Below, piece after piece: positions 49,141-58,533 of a stretch of DNA of 64,000 bases. A program made the position numbers and the translations under genes. The first letter of the stretch is position 1. Each line of letters begins with the position of its first letter. Source of the stretch: RUG12461 sp045661345 (lineage in GTDB: Bacteria; Bacillota; Clostridia; Lachnospirales; Lachnospiraceae); NCBI GenBank assembly GCA_045661345.1, contig JAZRFM010000021.1:1-64000 (forward strand), given 5' to 3'. Below the pieces are notes generated by a model. The model was given only the letters and a program-made list of their open reading frames with translations, was not told the DNA's origin and searched no databases.

Positions 49141-52083
49141 ATGGGATGGAAGAAAAAAGAAAAACCTTTGCTGTCTGAGGAAGAGACCGCCTACATCAAA
49201 TTGACGCGCAGGAAGAAGATCCTGATGATGCTTGTGCTGATCGCGGCAACGGCCATCGTGGCGCTCTGCAGCTTCCGGATGTTTTCGAATAAAATCATCA
49301 AGCGTGTGGATCCGCAGATCGCCCGCGCCATGGTTCAGATTTCCAGACGGCTGCCCGAACTGGAAAAAGATGAACAGGCGCTTCGTGACGTGTATGATCA
49401 AATGGTGGATAGCTGGAAAGAACTGGTGGACGGGAAGTATGAGCTGAACAGGCATTATGGAATTGAAATGTCTGACGTACAGGACGATGAAGATCTGGAG
49501 GATCTCGTCAACAGAACCCTTTCCTGGACCAACACCGTGTCACAGATCATGGTGGGCGGCAGTGGCTATGTCATGGCAGTAGATGATCAGGATACGATTA
49601 TTGCACATCCGGACTGGGGGCTCGTCGGCAAAAAAGTCACCTATCCGGTAGAGAGTCTCTCTGAGGTGGCACTTACCATGGGGGATATCCCCCCCGGAAG
49701 TATGGCGGACAACCTTTCCTTTGAGAGTGTCCTCGTATCTACGGAGGCGGGACCTCTGGATACGGATTATTACTGGGGTTTTGGGGGAATGCTTCACGCA
49801 GGCGTTCTGTATTACAACGGCGTCTACCTTGTCTGCGGTGTACCGATCACAGAAATTGTATTATATACCGTTGGTCAGACCCTCTTTGTCAGTTTTGTTT
49901 TCTTTGTTGTGATCTGGCTGTTTGTCCGGTATATTTCCCTGATGCTGGAGCGTCATGAGGAGAGAAGACGTGTTTTCCGGACGAAACTGTTATCCTATTT
50001 CCTGCTGAACGGACTGATCATTTTTGGGTTGACGTTTTATCTGCAGGTGCTCACGGATATTACGACGGTGCTGCGCACCATGGAGCGATATGCCGTGGGT
50101 GCGGCGATGAATCTTGCTGAATGCGAAGAAGAGATCGAAGAAATCAATACATGGCTGGACTGGCAGTACCTGAAGCAGTGTTATCTTGCAGCGATTGCGG
50201 TGGATCTGAAGGGTGTGGAGAATCTGACCCGGGTGGATATGGAGAACCTGGCGGAGGAACTGGGGGTGGAATATGTGTATGTGTTCGACCAGTCCGGAAA
50301 GGTTGTCGTCACCAATTCACCCTTTGATCATTATGAACTCAGTAAAGATCCGGAAGCCTCCTCTTATGAGTTCAGGCAGCTTTTGAACGGAACGCCCGAG
50401 GTGGTTCAGGAACCTATTCTGGATAAGTATACCGGAGACTACATCCAGTATATCGGTATCAGCACCCGTGATGAGGAGGACCTGTGCAACGGCTTTGTGG
50501 AAATTGCGGTGGATCCGGCACTCCGGAACAGTCTCGTGGGTCCTCTCCGGCTGAGGAAGGTTCTGGATAAGCTGATCATCGGACAACCGGAGGATGCACT
50601 TGCCATCGATAAGGAGGAACTGAAGGTGGTAGAGACCACCGGGGTGGGCTATCCGGATGACACAATTGAAGATCTCCAGATCACGGAAGAAGATCTCACG
50701 GGAGCGTTTACAGGATTTCTGACCATCGACGGAACCACTTACTATGCCGGCGTGGAGGAGTCGGAGGACTACTATCTGATTCCGCTGATGGAGAAAAAGG
50801 GCAACGGGAAGGCAGCGACCGTTTCTTTCGCGGCGTTGCTGATAGGTCTGTGTGCGATGCTGGGGATCTTTTTCATCGGGATGTTCCGCTACCACAGACG
50901 GCATTTTGAGCGTGAAGAAGCCACAGAAGAGAACGGGGAGAATCAGGAAGAGGATGATGAAGAAGGAGAGGCTGTAAAGGACAAGGAAGCGCAGGATGAG
51001 CTTGGCGTATTCTCGGACTTCACAAAGCTTTTCAAAACCCATGATGACAAGCAGTTTGAGGAGCGGTGGAAAATGGATACCGAGTCGAAAGAGACGCAGT
51101 CCCCGGAGAAACGGATGAAAAGCACCATCTACAAGATCATCACCGTTCTTTGTATTGCAGTCGTTGTGCCGTGGATTTACTATATGATCCATCCGGACAG
51201 AGAAAACGAGCTGTTCAGCGTGATCACCTATGTGCTGATGGGAAGGTGGCAGAAGGGCATCAATATTTTTGCTTTCACTGCCTGCGTCTATCTCCTTTGC
51301 GGAATCTATGTGCTGACGGTGCTGTTCAACCGGATTCTGTATCTGATCGCGAGGATCTCTGATTCCCGTGTGGAGACCGTCTGCCTGCTGCTTCGCAATT
51401 CCCTGAAATACATCGCCGGGATTATATTCATCTACTACGGGCTCGCCCAGTTTGGTGTGGATACGCGTACACTCCTTGCTTCCGCGGGCATCCTTTCCCT
51501 CATGATCTCTTTCGGTGCCAAGGATCTGGTCAGCGACGTGATTTCCGGATTTTTCATTATCTTTGAGGGAACCTGTAAGGTGGGTGATTTTATCACCATC
51601 GGGAGCTGGTACGGTACTGTGCAGGAGATCGGTATTCGAACCACGAGGGTGTCGTTCTTTGCCGACACCAAGATCTTCAACAATTCCTCCGTGAAGGATA
51701 TCGTGAATGCCAACGGGGAAGTGGCCCGGATGGTACTGAAGGTTCCTGTTTCCTATCAGGCGGATCTGGAGAAAGTGGAGGATATCCTGAAGGAAGAGCT
51801 GGAGAAGCTCACCGAGGAGCAGATCCCCGGTCTGGTGAGTCCGCCGCAGTACCAGGGAGTGCAGGAATTCGGGCAGAATAACCTGCTGCTTCGTATCGCC
51901 ATTTATACGGAATCCTATAAGCGGAACTGGGCATACCGCCGTCTGTCCAGAGAGGTACGCCTCATTTTTGCAAGGAACAACATTGAGATCCCCTATGAAC
52001 AGGTGGTGGTGCATCAGGCACCGGAAAGCGCGGCGGATCTTGCGGTCAAAGAGATATCGACGCCCATGGAGAAGAGAGATTGA
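49141..52083 (+). CDS. MscS-family channel with Cache-like ectodomains
   Basis: A 980-residue membrane protein, far larger than MscS (about 290). After a transmembrane helix (about 28-46), residues 50-245 form an extracytoplasmic domain with a Cache signature (GGSGYVMAVDDQDTIIAHPD, followed by GLVGKK). Two more helices (about 250-305) lead to a second ectodomain of about 250 residues with similar traits (VEYVYVFDQSGKVVVTNSP), then another helix near 565-585. A Glu/Asp-rich cytoplasmic linker precedes further helices and the MscS pore and beta domain (about 765-960: LLASAGILSLMISFGAKDL, GWYGTV-like GSWYGTVQEIGIRTT). The layout suggests a channel gated or tuned by external ligands. Confidence 0.88.
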   Translation: MGWKKKEKPLLSEEETAYIKLTRRKKILMMLVLIAATAIVALCSFRMFSNKIIKRVDPQIARAMVQISRRLPELEKDEQALRDVYDQMVDSWKELVDGKYELNRHYGIEMSDVQDDEDLEDLVNRTLSWTNTVSQIMVGGSGYVMAVDDQDTIIAHPDWGLVGKKVTYPVESLSEVALTMGDIPPGSMADNLSFESVLVSTEAGPLDTDYYWGFGGMLHAGVLYYNGVYLVCGVPITEIVLYTVGQTLFVSFVFFVVIWLFVRYISLMLERHEERRRVFRTKLLSYFLLNGLIIFGLTFYLQVLTDITTVLRTMERYAVGAAMNLAECEEEIEEINTWLDWQYLKQCYLAAIAVDLKGVENLTRVDMENLAEELGVEYVYVFDQSGKVVVTNSPFDHYELSKDPEASSYEFRQLLNGTPEVVQEPILDKYTGDYIQYIGISTRDEEDLCNGFVEIAVDPALRNSLVGPLRLRKVLDKLIIGQPEDALAIDKEELKVVETTGVGYPDDTIEDLQITEEDLTGAFTGFLTIDGTTYYAGVEESEDYYLIPLMEKKGNGKAATVSFAALLIGLCAMLGIFFIGMFRYHRRHFEREEATEENGENQEEDDEEGEAVKDKEAQDELGVFSDFTKLFKTHDDKQFEERWKMDTESKETQSPEKRMKSTIYKIITVLCIAVVVPWIYYMIHPDRENELFSVITYVLMGRWQKGINIFAFTACVYLLCGIYVLTVLFNRILYLIARISDSRVETVCLLLRNSLKYIAGIIFIYYGLAQFGVDTRTLLASAGILSLMISFGAKDLVSDVISGFFIIFEGTCKVGDFITIGSWYGTVQEIGIRTTRVSFFADTKIFNNSSVKDIVNANGEVARMVLKVPVSYQADLEKVEDILKEELEKLTEEQIPGLVSPPQYQGVQEFGQNNLLLRIAIYTESYKRNWAYRRLSREVRLIFARNNIEIPYEQVVVHQAPESAADLAVKEISTPMEKRD

Positions 52084-52193
52084 GGAAAAAAGCCATGTGG
52101 TGTATGATGGAAAAATACAGTGTACGAATGGGATACAGGTAACGCTTTTCTTCATGCGTTTCCGATACGTCAATGGATCCGGTAGGAGAGAAT

Positions 52194-52868
52194 ATGTCCG
52201 GTTTTTTCAGCTATGAAGGCAAGTTTACAACGGTAATGAATAAGATCGTGGATGTGGTGGTGATCAGCTTCCTGTGGCTTTTGTTCTGCCTGCCGATTTT
52301 TACCATCGGCGCTTCCACCACGGCTCTTTTTACGGTGATCCGTCAGGTGGTCCGGCAGGAAAAGGGTTACGTGTTCAAGAATTTCTGGGGCGCCTTCAAA
52401 TTGAACTTTAAGCAGGCAACCGGCGTCTGGCTGCTGCTTCTTTTGATCTACGGGGTTCTTTACGCGGATCGCACCCTTATGCTCACCTATTTTCTGCCGC
52501 AGGGGTCGCCCATCGGTATGCTGCACATCCTTTTCACCTTCATGATGATCTATGAAACGATCTGGGCAGTGTACATTTTTGCGTATATTTCCCGCTTTGA
52601 ACAGGATTGGAAGCATGTGCTGAAAAATGCGGCCATCCTCTCCGTGGTGAATCTCCCCTGGTCCGCCTTGATGATCGGGATGGTGATTCTGGCGGCTCTC
52701 CTGATCCGTTATGTCATGCCGGCACTGATCTTTGTGCTTCCTGCCGGATTTGGCTGGATCTTTTCCATCATTCTGGAACGGATCTTCCGGAAATACATGA
52801 CACCGGAGGATTTGAAAAAGCTGGAGGAAGAGGAAGCGGCGCTGAAGGAAAACGGAGGACGCAGATGA
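52194..52868 (+). CDS. DUF624 (YesL-like) membrane protein
   Basis: A 224-residue integral membrane protein of the DUF624/YesL family, with about five hydrophobic segments and the typical opening FFSYEGKFTTVMNKIVDVVVISFLWLL read across residues 4-30. Family members usually accompany carbohydrate transport genes in Firmicutes; their biochemical role is unknown. The start is ATG 52194, with TAGGAGAG 6-8 nt upstream. Its stop overlaps the aminotransferase start (ATGA), so the genes are coupled. Confidence 0.88.
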   Translation: MSGFFSYEGKFTTVMNKIVDVVVISFLWLLFCLPIFTIGASTTALFTVIRQVVRQEKGYVFKNFWGAFKLNFKQATGVWLLLLLIYGVLYADRTLMLTYFLPQGSPIGMLHILFTFMMIYETIWAVYIFAYISRFEQDWKHVLKNAAILSVVNLPWSALMIGMVILAALLIRYVMPALIFVLPAGFGWIFSIILERIFRKYMTPEDLKKLEEEEAALKENGGRR

Positions 52869-54079
52869 TCTCGAGGAAAACAGCGGAAGGGATTCAGGGC
52901 GGCTCTGCGATCCGTGCCATGTTCACGGAAGGAAAGAAGATGGCAGACCGTTTCGGGGCGGAAAACGTCTATGATTACAGCCTCGGCAATCCTGGCGTAC
53001 CCGCACCGGAGAAGCTGAAGGATGTGATCACGGCCCTTGTGAAAGAAACGGATCCCCTGGAGCTGCACGGATACATGAACAATGCGGGTTTTGAGGATGT
53101 GCGGACAGCGATTGCGAAAGACCTGAACCGCCGTTTCGGAACGGATTACCGCGGGACTGATATTATCATGACGGTGGGCGCCGCGGGCGGGATCAATGTA
53201 GCCCTGCGGACCATCCTGGATCCCGGCGATGAAGTGATCGTGTTCGCGCCGTATTTCGGGGAATACAAAAACTATGTTGCGAACTGGGACGGCGTGCTTG
53301 TTACCATTGCGCCGGATCTATTGACCTTTCAGCCGAATCTTTCGGAGCTGGAAGAAAAGATATCGCCACGGACGAAGGCAGTGATCATCAACACACCCAA
53401 TAACCCTACAGGGGTTGTCTACCCGGAGGAGACGCTGACACGGCTCGGGGAGATCCTGACGGATGCAAAGGAGAGGATCGGTCATACGATCTGCCTCCTC
53501 TCGGACGAGCCTTACCGGGAGCTGGTGTATGAGGAAACCCACCGGAGTTTTCCCGCGAAGTATTACAAGGACACCATCGCCTGCTATTCCTTCAGCAAGT
53601 CCCTGTCCCTTCCCGGAGAGCGGATCGGATATCTGGCTGTGTCACCGGGGATCGAAGAGGAGGCTCGCCTCCTGGAGGGACTGACGCAGAATAACCGTGT
53701 ACTGGGCTATGTGAATGCCCCGTCTCTCATGCAGAAAGCTGTTGCGGCGTGTCTTTCAGAAAAGACAGAGCTTGCTTTTTACGACAAAAACAGAAGAAGG
53801 CTGTATGAGAGCCTGACATCCTTCGGATTTTCCTGTGTAAAACCAGAGGGCGCGTTTTACCTCTGGATGAAGGTGCCGGGGGCACCGGAGGGGCAGACGG
53901 TGACGCCGGAGGAGGAGCAGGCCTTTGTGGACAGGGCAAAGGAGGAGCGGATTCTCCTGGTGAAGGGCAGTGCCTTTGGATGTACGGGGTATGTCCGGAT
54001 CGCTTATTGTGTCCCGCCGGAGATGATAGAGCGTTCTCTTCCCTCTTTTGAGAATCTGTCGAAGGGCAGAACGATTTAA
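52865..54079 (+). CDS. PLP-dependent aminotransferase, class I/II
   Basis: A 404-residue pyridoxal-phosphate aminotransferase of the aspartate aminotransferase superfamily. It contains VGAAGGINVALRTILDPGDEV, the NTPNNPTGVVYPEE loop, the cofactor Asp/Tyr region LLSDEPYRELVYEE and the Schiff-base Lys245 in YSFSKSLSLPGERIGY. Substrate cannot be told from the sequence; relatives act on aspartate, tyrosine or related amino acids. GGAGG lies 6-8 nt before the ATG. Coupled to the DUF624 gene and followed by hisC after 17 nt. Confidence 0.9.
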   Translation: MISRKTAEGIQGGSAIRAMFTEGKKMADRFGAENVYDYSLGNPGVPAPEKLKDVITALVKETDPLELHGYMNNAGFEDVRTAIAKDLNRRFGTDYRGTDIIMTVGAAGGINVALRTILDPGDEVIVFAPYFGEYKNYVANWDGVLVTIAPDLLTFQPNLSELEEKISPRTKAVIINTPNNPTGVVYPEETLTRLGEILTDAKERIGHTICLLSDEPYRELVYEETHRSFPAKYYKDTIACYSFSKSLSLPGERIGYLAVSPGIEEEARLLEGLTQNNRVLGYVNAPSLMQKAVAACLSEKTELAFYDKNRRRLYESLTSFGFSCVKPEGAFYLWMKVPGAPEGQTVTPEEEQAFVDRAKEERILLVKGSAFGCTGYVRIAYCVPPEMIERSLPSFENLSKGRTI

Positions 54080-54096
54080 CCACGGAGAAAGAAAGC

Positions 54097-55170
54097 ATGA
54101 GATATTTTGAACAGCATATCCGGCGCGTCACCCCCTACACACCGGGTGAGCAGCCGAAGGAAACACGGATCATCAAGCTGAATACCAACGAAAATCCCTA
54201 TCCCCCGGCGCCGGGTGTCAGGAAAGCGCTGCAGGGGCTGGACGCGGATCTTTTGCGCCGTTATCCCGATCCTGCGGGAGAGCCGCTGCTTTCCATGGTC
54301 GCGGAAGAAATGCATCTGAAAAAGGAAGAGGTTTTCCTCGGGATCGGTTCGGATGATGTGCTGGCCATGTTGTTTCTGACCTTTTTCAACGGTGACCGGC
54401 CCGTTCTTTTTCCGGACATCACCTACTCCTTTTACGATGTCTGGGCCGCCATGCTTCGGATCCCTTATGAGACGAAGCCCCTGGACCCGGATTTTTCCAT
54501 CCGCAGGGAGGATTACTTCGGCGAGAACGGCGGGATCGTCATCGCGAATCCCAATGCCCCCACCGGGACAGCCCTGGAGCTGTCCGTGCTGCGGGAGATC
54601 ATTGAGAAAAATCGTGACACGATTGTGATCGTTGATGAAGCGTATATTGATTTTGGAGGGGAAAGTGTGGTACCTTGGATCAGGCAATATGACAACCTGA
54701 TCGTGACACAGACATTTTCCAAATCCAGATCCCTTGCGGGAATGCGGATCGGCATGGCCTTCGGGAATGAGACCCTGATCCGGTGTTTAAACGATGTCAA
54801 GTATTCCTTCAATTCCTACACGATGAATACAACGGCGATTCTGGCCGGCGTCGAGGCCCTCGCGGACCGCGCCTATTTCGAGGAGACAAGAAGGAAAATC
54901 ATCGGAACCCGGGCGTGGGCGGCGGATAAACTCCGGGATCTGGGATTTGTCTTTACGGACTCCGTGACGAACTTCCTGTTTGTGACCCATCCGAAGATCA
55001 ACTGCGCAGCACTTTATACCGCATTGCGCGAAAAAGCGATCTATGTCCGTCATTTCAACAAACCGGAGCGGATTGCCTCTTACCTTCGGATCACCATCGG
55101 CACACCGGAGGAGATGCAGATGCTGCTGGATGCCATCAGAGAATACATGGAAAAAGAAGGAGCAGTATGA
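54097..55170 (+). CDS. hisC: Histidinol-phosphate aminotransferase
   Basis: A 357-residue PLP enzyme of the HisC family, which in histidine synthesis converts imidazole-acetol phosphate to histidinol phosphate. Motifs are KLNTNENPYPPAPGV, RRYPDPAGEPLL, GIGSDDVLAMLFLTFFN, NPNAPTG, VDEAYIDFGG and the Schiff-base Lys209 in TFSKSRSLAGMRIG. No other his genes are nearby, so an aromatic aminotransferase role is also possible. It overlaps the DUF368 gene by 4 nt. Confidence 0.88.
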   Translation: MRYFEQHIRRVTPYTPGEQPKETRIIKLNTNENPYPPAPGVRKALQGLDADLLRRYPDPAGEPLLSMVAEEMHLKKEEVFLGIGSDDVLAMLFLTFFNGDRPVLFPDITYSFYDVWAAMLRIPYETKPLDPDFSIRREDYFGENGGIVIANPNAPTGTALELSVLREIIEKNRDTIVIVDEAYIDFGGESVVPWIRQYDNLIVTQTFSKSRSLAGMRIGMAFGNETLIRCLNDVKYSFNSYTMNTTAILAGVEALADRAYFEETRRKIIGTRAWAADKLRDLGFVFTDSVTNFLFVTHPKINCAALYTALREKAIYVRHFNKPERIASYLRITIGTPEEMQMLLDAIREYMEKEGAV

Positions 55171-56030
55171 AAACAGTCGGAAGGTTTATCAAGGATATTT
55201 TGAAGGGGATTGTGGTTGGCCTTGCCAATGTGATCCCCGGTGTCAGCGGCGGGACCATGATGGTCGTGATGGGGATTTATGACAAGCTGATTCATTGCCT
55301 CAGTCATTTCTTCAAGGAGTTTAAAAAGAACATCATTTTTCTCCTGCCCATTATTATCGGTATGCTGATTGCGATCTTCGGCGGATCCGTGGTGATCAAG
55401 TGGTGCTTCGACAGATTTCCGTTTCCGACGACATTGTTTTTCATCGGGCTGATCCTGGGCGGTCTGCCGATGATGATCGGAAAGGTGAAAGGGAGTAAAG
55501 TGAAATTCGGGCATCTCCTCGCATTCGCTCTGTTTTTCGGGTTGGTCATCGCGATGGCGCTTCTTTCGGGGATGTCCGGACAGGAAGCGGTGCTGACGAT
55601 GAAGCCCCTGAGCCTCCTTCTGCTGTTTCTGGTAGGCGTCGTCGCCGCAGGGACCATGGTGATTCCGGGCGTCAGCGGCTCATTGGTACTTTTGATCCTC
55701 GGCTATTATAATCCGGTGATCGGTACAATCAGCCAGTTCATGTCCGCCCTGAAGGCAGGAGACAAGGAGCTCCTGCTGCAGAGCTTTGTTATTTTATTGA
55801 TCTTCGGTGTCGGTGTACTGATCGGGATCGCCGGATTTGCGAAGCTCATCGAAATGATTTTTCAGAAATTCGAGGTGTATGCTTATTGGGCGATTATTGG
55901 ACTCATTGTCGCTTCGCCCATCGGGATTCTGATGATGGCGAGTTTCGGTGTGCTGACCGTGGGACCTGTTCTGATCGGGGTAGTCTGCCTGGTGGCGGGA
56001 TGCCTTATTGCATACAAGCTGGGAGGCTGA
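55167..56030 (+). CDS. DUF368 transporter (PopT-like)
   Basis: A 287-residue polytopic membrane protein of the DUF368 family, with about eight hydrophobic segments. The two inverted-repeat signature loops are both present: ANVIPGVSGGTMMVVMGIYD near the N-terminus and MVIPGVSGSLVLLILGYYN in the middle. DUF368 members (PopT) are known as undecaprenyl phosphate translocases that recycle the cell-wall lipid carrier. The gene sits next to a cell-wall-type deacetylase, which fits an envelope role. Start overlaps the hisC stop. Confidence 0.9.
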   Translation: MKTVGRFIKDILKGIVVGLANVIPGVSGGTMMVVMGIYDKLIHCLSHFFKEFKKNIIFLLPIIIGMLIAIFGGSVVIKWCFDRFPFPTTLFFIGLILGGLPMMIGKVKGSKVKFGHLLAFALFFGLVIAMALLSGMSGQEAVLTMKPLSLLLLFLVGVVAAGTMVIPGVSGSLVLLILGYYNPVIGTISQFMSALKAGDKELLLQSFVILLIFGVGVLIGIAGFAKLIEMIFQKFEVYAYWAIIGLIVASPIGILMMASFGVLTVGPVLIGVVCLVAGCLIAYKLGG

Positions 56031-56034
56031 AGGA

Positions 56035-57096
56035 ATGGAAAAGAATAGAAAAAAAACTCCTCTCTGGGCGCGCCTTTTGATCTGCGCGGGTGCCCTTAGC
56101 GCCGTTATCCTGACGTTTTTGCTCATCGAAAAAGGGATTGACAAATCCGGCGCCGTGGAAAAGGCAGAGGCGAAGCAGGAGGAGCGGACTGCCGGAAAAA
56201 ATGAAGAAGATATACTGGACGCCACCGTGACGAATACGGTGGAGACGGAAAGCGCGGTCGTTGCGGCAGCGGAGACCGGGGAGGCGGTTTCAGAGACAGA
56301 GACGGAGCTTGCCTTCCCGACCGTGACCGAAGAAGGCAGTACGGATCCGCAGGGAAACGTGACCTCCATCGCATTGACGAATCCCCAGCTGGATGTGACG
56401 GCTTATGATCCGACTCTCGTGGAATGGGGAAGCGGCGGACCGACGGATTCCTACGGCCGGCCGGATGGCTGTACCCTGTACCAGAAAAAATACGGTGATC
56501 TTTCCGCATACTTTATCATGCCCTGGGAAGAAGGAGAGCCGAAGAAGGTGTACCTCACGTTTGATATCGGCTACACCAACGAATACACCGTACAGATTCT
56601 GGATACGCTGAAGGAAAAGGGCGTGAAGGGAGTCTTCTTTGCAACCCTTCCTGTTGTGCAGGAGGACAAAGAGATCTGCCAGCGCATCATCAACGAGGGA
56701 CATGAGCTTGGCAACCACAGTGTGACGCACACCAACATCGTGGCGAAGAGCTTGGAGGAGCAGCAGAAGGAGCTGATGGATGTGCATAACGCCGCAGTGG
56801 AAAACTACGGGTATGTCATGCATCTGTGGCGCTATCCGGAAGGAAAGTTTTCACAGCAGGGACTGGCCATCGTGAACAATTGCAATTATCGCAGTGTGTT
56901 CTGGAGCTTCGCACACAGAGACTGGTATGTGGACAATCAGCCGGATGTGAACGAAACACGGACGAAAGTGATCAACGCGCTGCATCCCGGAGCGATCTAT
57001 CTTTTGCATGGGATTTCCTCGACGAATGCCGCTGTGCTGGGGGATCTGATTGATGCGGGGATCGAGCAGGGCTATACATTTGAGCTCCTGCAGTAA
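56035..57096 (+). CDS. PdaA-like polysaccharide deacetylase
   Basis: A 353-residue membrane-anchored deacetylase. It has one N-terminal transmembrane helix (about 12-32), an acidic Ala/Glu/Thr-rich linker to about 120, then a NodB homology domain (about 165-345). The first motif reads YLTFDIGYTNEYT instead of the usual TFDDG; PdaA-type enzymes have a similar TFD-x-GY form. The zinc histidines are in GNHSVTHTN, and RYPEGKFS and YLLHG follow. Probably acts on peptidoglycan N-acetylmuramic acid or another glycan. The start is ATG 56035 after GGAGG. It is the last gene of the run that begins with the DUF624 gene. Confidence 0.88.
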   Translation: MEKNRKKTPLWARLLICAGALSAVILTFLLIEKGIDKSGAVEKAEAKQEERTAGKNEEDILDATVTNTVETESAVVAAAETGEAVSETETELAFPTVTEEGSTDPQGNVTSIALTNPQLDVTAYDPTLVEWGSGGPTDSYGRPDGCTLYQKKYGDLSAYFIMPWEEGEPKKVYLTFDIGYTNEYTVQILDTLKEKGVKGVFFATLPVVQEDKEICQRIINEGHELGNHSVTHTNIVAKSLEEQQKELMDVHNAAVENYGYVMHLWRYPEGKFSQQGLAIVNNCNYRSVFWSFAHRDWYVDNQPDVNETRTKVINALHPGAIYLLHGISSTNAAVLGDLIDAGIEQGYTFELLQ

Positions 57097-57120
57097 GAGC
57101 ATACGGGGCTTTGTCCCCGG

Positions 57121-57149
57121 TTGAATTTTCATCGTTTTTCTGCCATAAT
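57121..57149 (+). promoter_or_regulatory. Sigma-A promoter for receptor gene
   Basis: TTGAAT (57121-57126), a 17-bp spacer and CATAAT (57144-57149). Transcription would begin near 57156, which rules out translation starts before that point and supports ATG 57172. Confidence 0.7.
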
Positions 57150-57171
57150 GGGGTGCAGGAGGAAACAGAAT

Positions 57172-58512
57172 ATGGGGGCAGTAAGAGAAGAGACATCCCG
57201 GGCGAAGGTGCCGCTGACGCGGTCCATGCTGGCAAAGATTTTGCTGGTGCTTTGCACGGGAGTACTTTTTACAGGGATTGTTTTGATCATCATCGCAGCG
57301 AGAGAGTTAAACGCGAATGTCTCAGATAAGGCACTGGTGAATCGTGCCGTGGGTCAGATGATCCTCGCGGGGGTCATCATCTTTGCCATCGTGCTCGTTA
57401 TCGGGATTGTTGCGGTCAGCAGGATGATCCGTCCGCTGACGGAGCTGACTGCCATCGCGGATAAGGTGGCGAACCTTGACTTTACGGAGAATCCGGAGCA
57501 GGAGAAGCTGAACCAAAGGACGGATGAGATCGGCATGACGAGCCGTGCGATTGACAGACTCCATTCCGAGCTGTCCGCCATCATTTCCGTAATCCGAAAG
57601 CAGGGCGAACAGCTGCGGACGACAAACTCTGCCTTTACCAGAGAGTTTGACGCCATCGTGGAGAATGTCACCCATGTCAACAATGCGGTGGAGGAGATCG
57701 CAAGCGGCAGCACTACCCAGGCGAATGAGACCACCGGTGCGGGAGAAGCGGTAAATGACATCGGGGATGCGATTGCGCTGAACGGGGAATCGGTGCATTC
57801 CCTCGAGGATTCCATCCTGAAGATGAACGACCTTTCCGATCAATCCAACGACATGCTGAATGACCTCGAGGACATCAATAACAAGACATCGCTCGCGATC
57901 CATACGGTGACGGAGCAGACGAATGCGACGAACCGTTCTGCGGAGAAGATCCGTGATGCCGTGACGCTGATCCAGGATATCGCCGCACAGACGAATCTCC
58001 TTTCCCTGAATGCCTCCATTGAGGCGGCCCGCGCCGGAGAGGGCGGCAGAGGCTTTGCAGTCGTGGCGGAGGAAATCCGTAAATTGGCCGAGAATTCCGC
58101 GGAATCCGCCAGCACCATTGAAGAGATCACCTATGAGCTGATCGGCAACTCCGAGGACTCTGTGGAGCGAATGAAGGGGCTTTCCGAGGATGCCCTGATC
58201 CAGGCCGAGAAATTGAAAAATACCAAGGACTCTTTTTCGGGTCTGCAGCAGGAGATCCTGAACGTATCCGAAGCATCACATGATATTTTCAATCAGACGG
58301 ATACCATCAATAAGCTGAAGAATCACATCAGTGATGCCATCGAACAGCTGGCGGCCATTGCCCAGGAGAATGCAGCCTCCACACAGGAGACTTCCGCCAG
58401 CATGTGCACGCTGACTACGACCATCGACAAATGCAAGGAAGAGACGGAGACGCTCTCGGAGCTTTCCGCGAAACTGAACGAGCAGACCGGCCGGTTCCGG
58501 TTTGAAGCGTAA
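57172..58512 (+). CDS. Methyl-accepting chemotaxis-type protein without ectodomain
   Basis: A 446-residue receptor. Two transmembrane helices (about 20-43 and 62-82) are separated by only about 20 residues, so there is no room for an extracellular ligand domain. A HAMP domain (RMIRPLTELTAIADKVANLDF) and a long signalling coiled coil follow. The conserved hairpin tip is AAQTNLLSLNASIEAARAGE, followed by GRGFAVVAEEIRKLAENS. It may report membrane or cytoplasmic state, or act in a non-chemotaxis pathway. AGGAGGAA lies before ATG 57172. The EAL gene follows after 21 nt. Confidence 0.9.
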   Translation: MGAVREETSRAKVPLTRSMLAKILLVLCTGVLFTGIVLIIIAARELNANVSDKALVNRAVGQMILAGVIIFAIVLVIGIVAVSRMIRPLTELTAIADKVANLDFTENPEQEKLNQRTDEIGMTSRAIDRLHSELSAIISVIRKQGEQLRTTNSAFTREFDAIVENVTHVNNAVEEIASGSTTQANETTGAGEAVNDIGDAIALNGESVHSLEDSILKMNDLSDQSNDMLNDLEDINNKTSLAIHTVTEQTNATNRSAEKIRDAVTLIQDIAAQTNLLSLNASIEAARAGEGGRGFAVVAEEIRKLAENSAESASTIEEITYELIGNSEDSVERMKGLSEDALIQAEKLKNTKDSFSGLQQEILNVSEASHDIFNQTDTINKLKNHISDAIEQLAAIAQENAASTQETSASMCTLTTTIDKCKEETETLSELSAKLNEQTGRFRFEA

Positions 58513-58533
58513 TATATAAGGAGCATAAACGTA

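Noticed and set aside
47022..49142. 706-codon frame antisense to araA and araD
   Set aside because: Both sense genes are unambiguous enzymes; the antisense product is His/Arg-rich and resembles no family.
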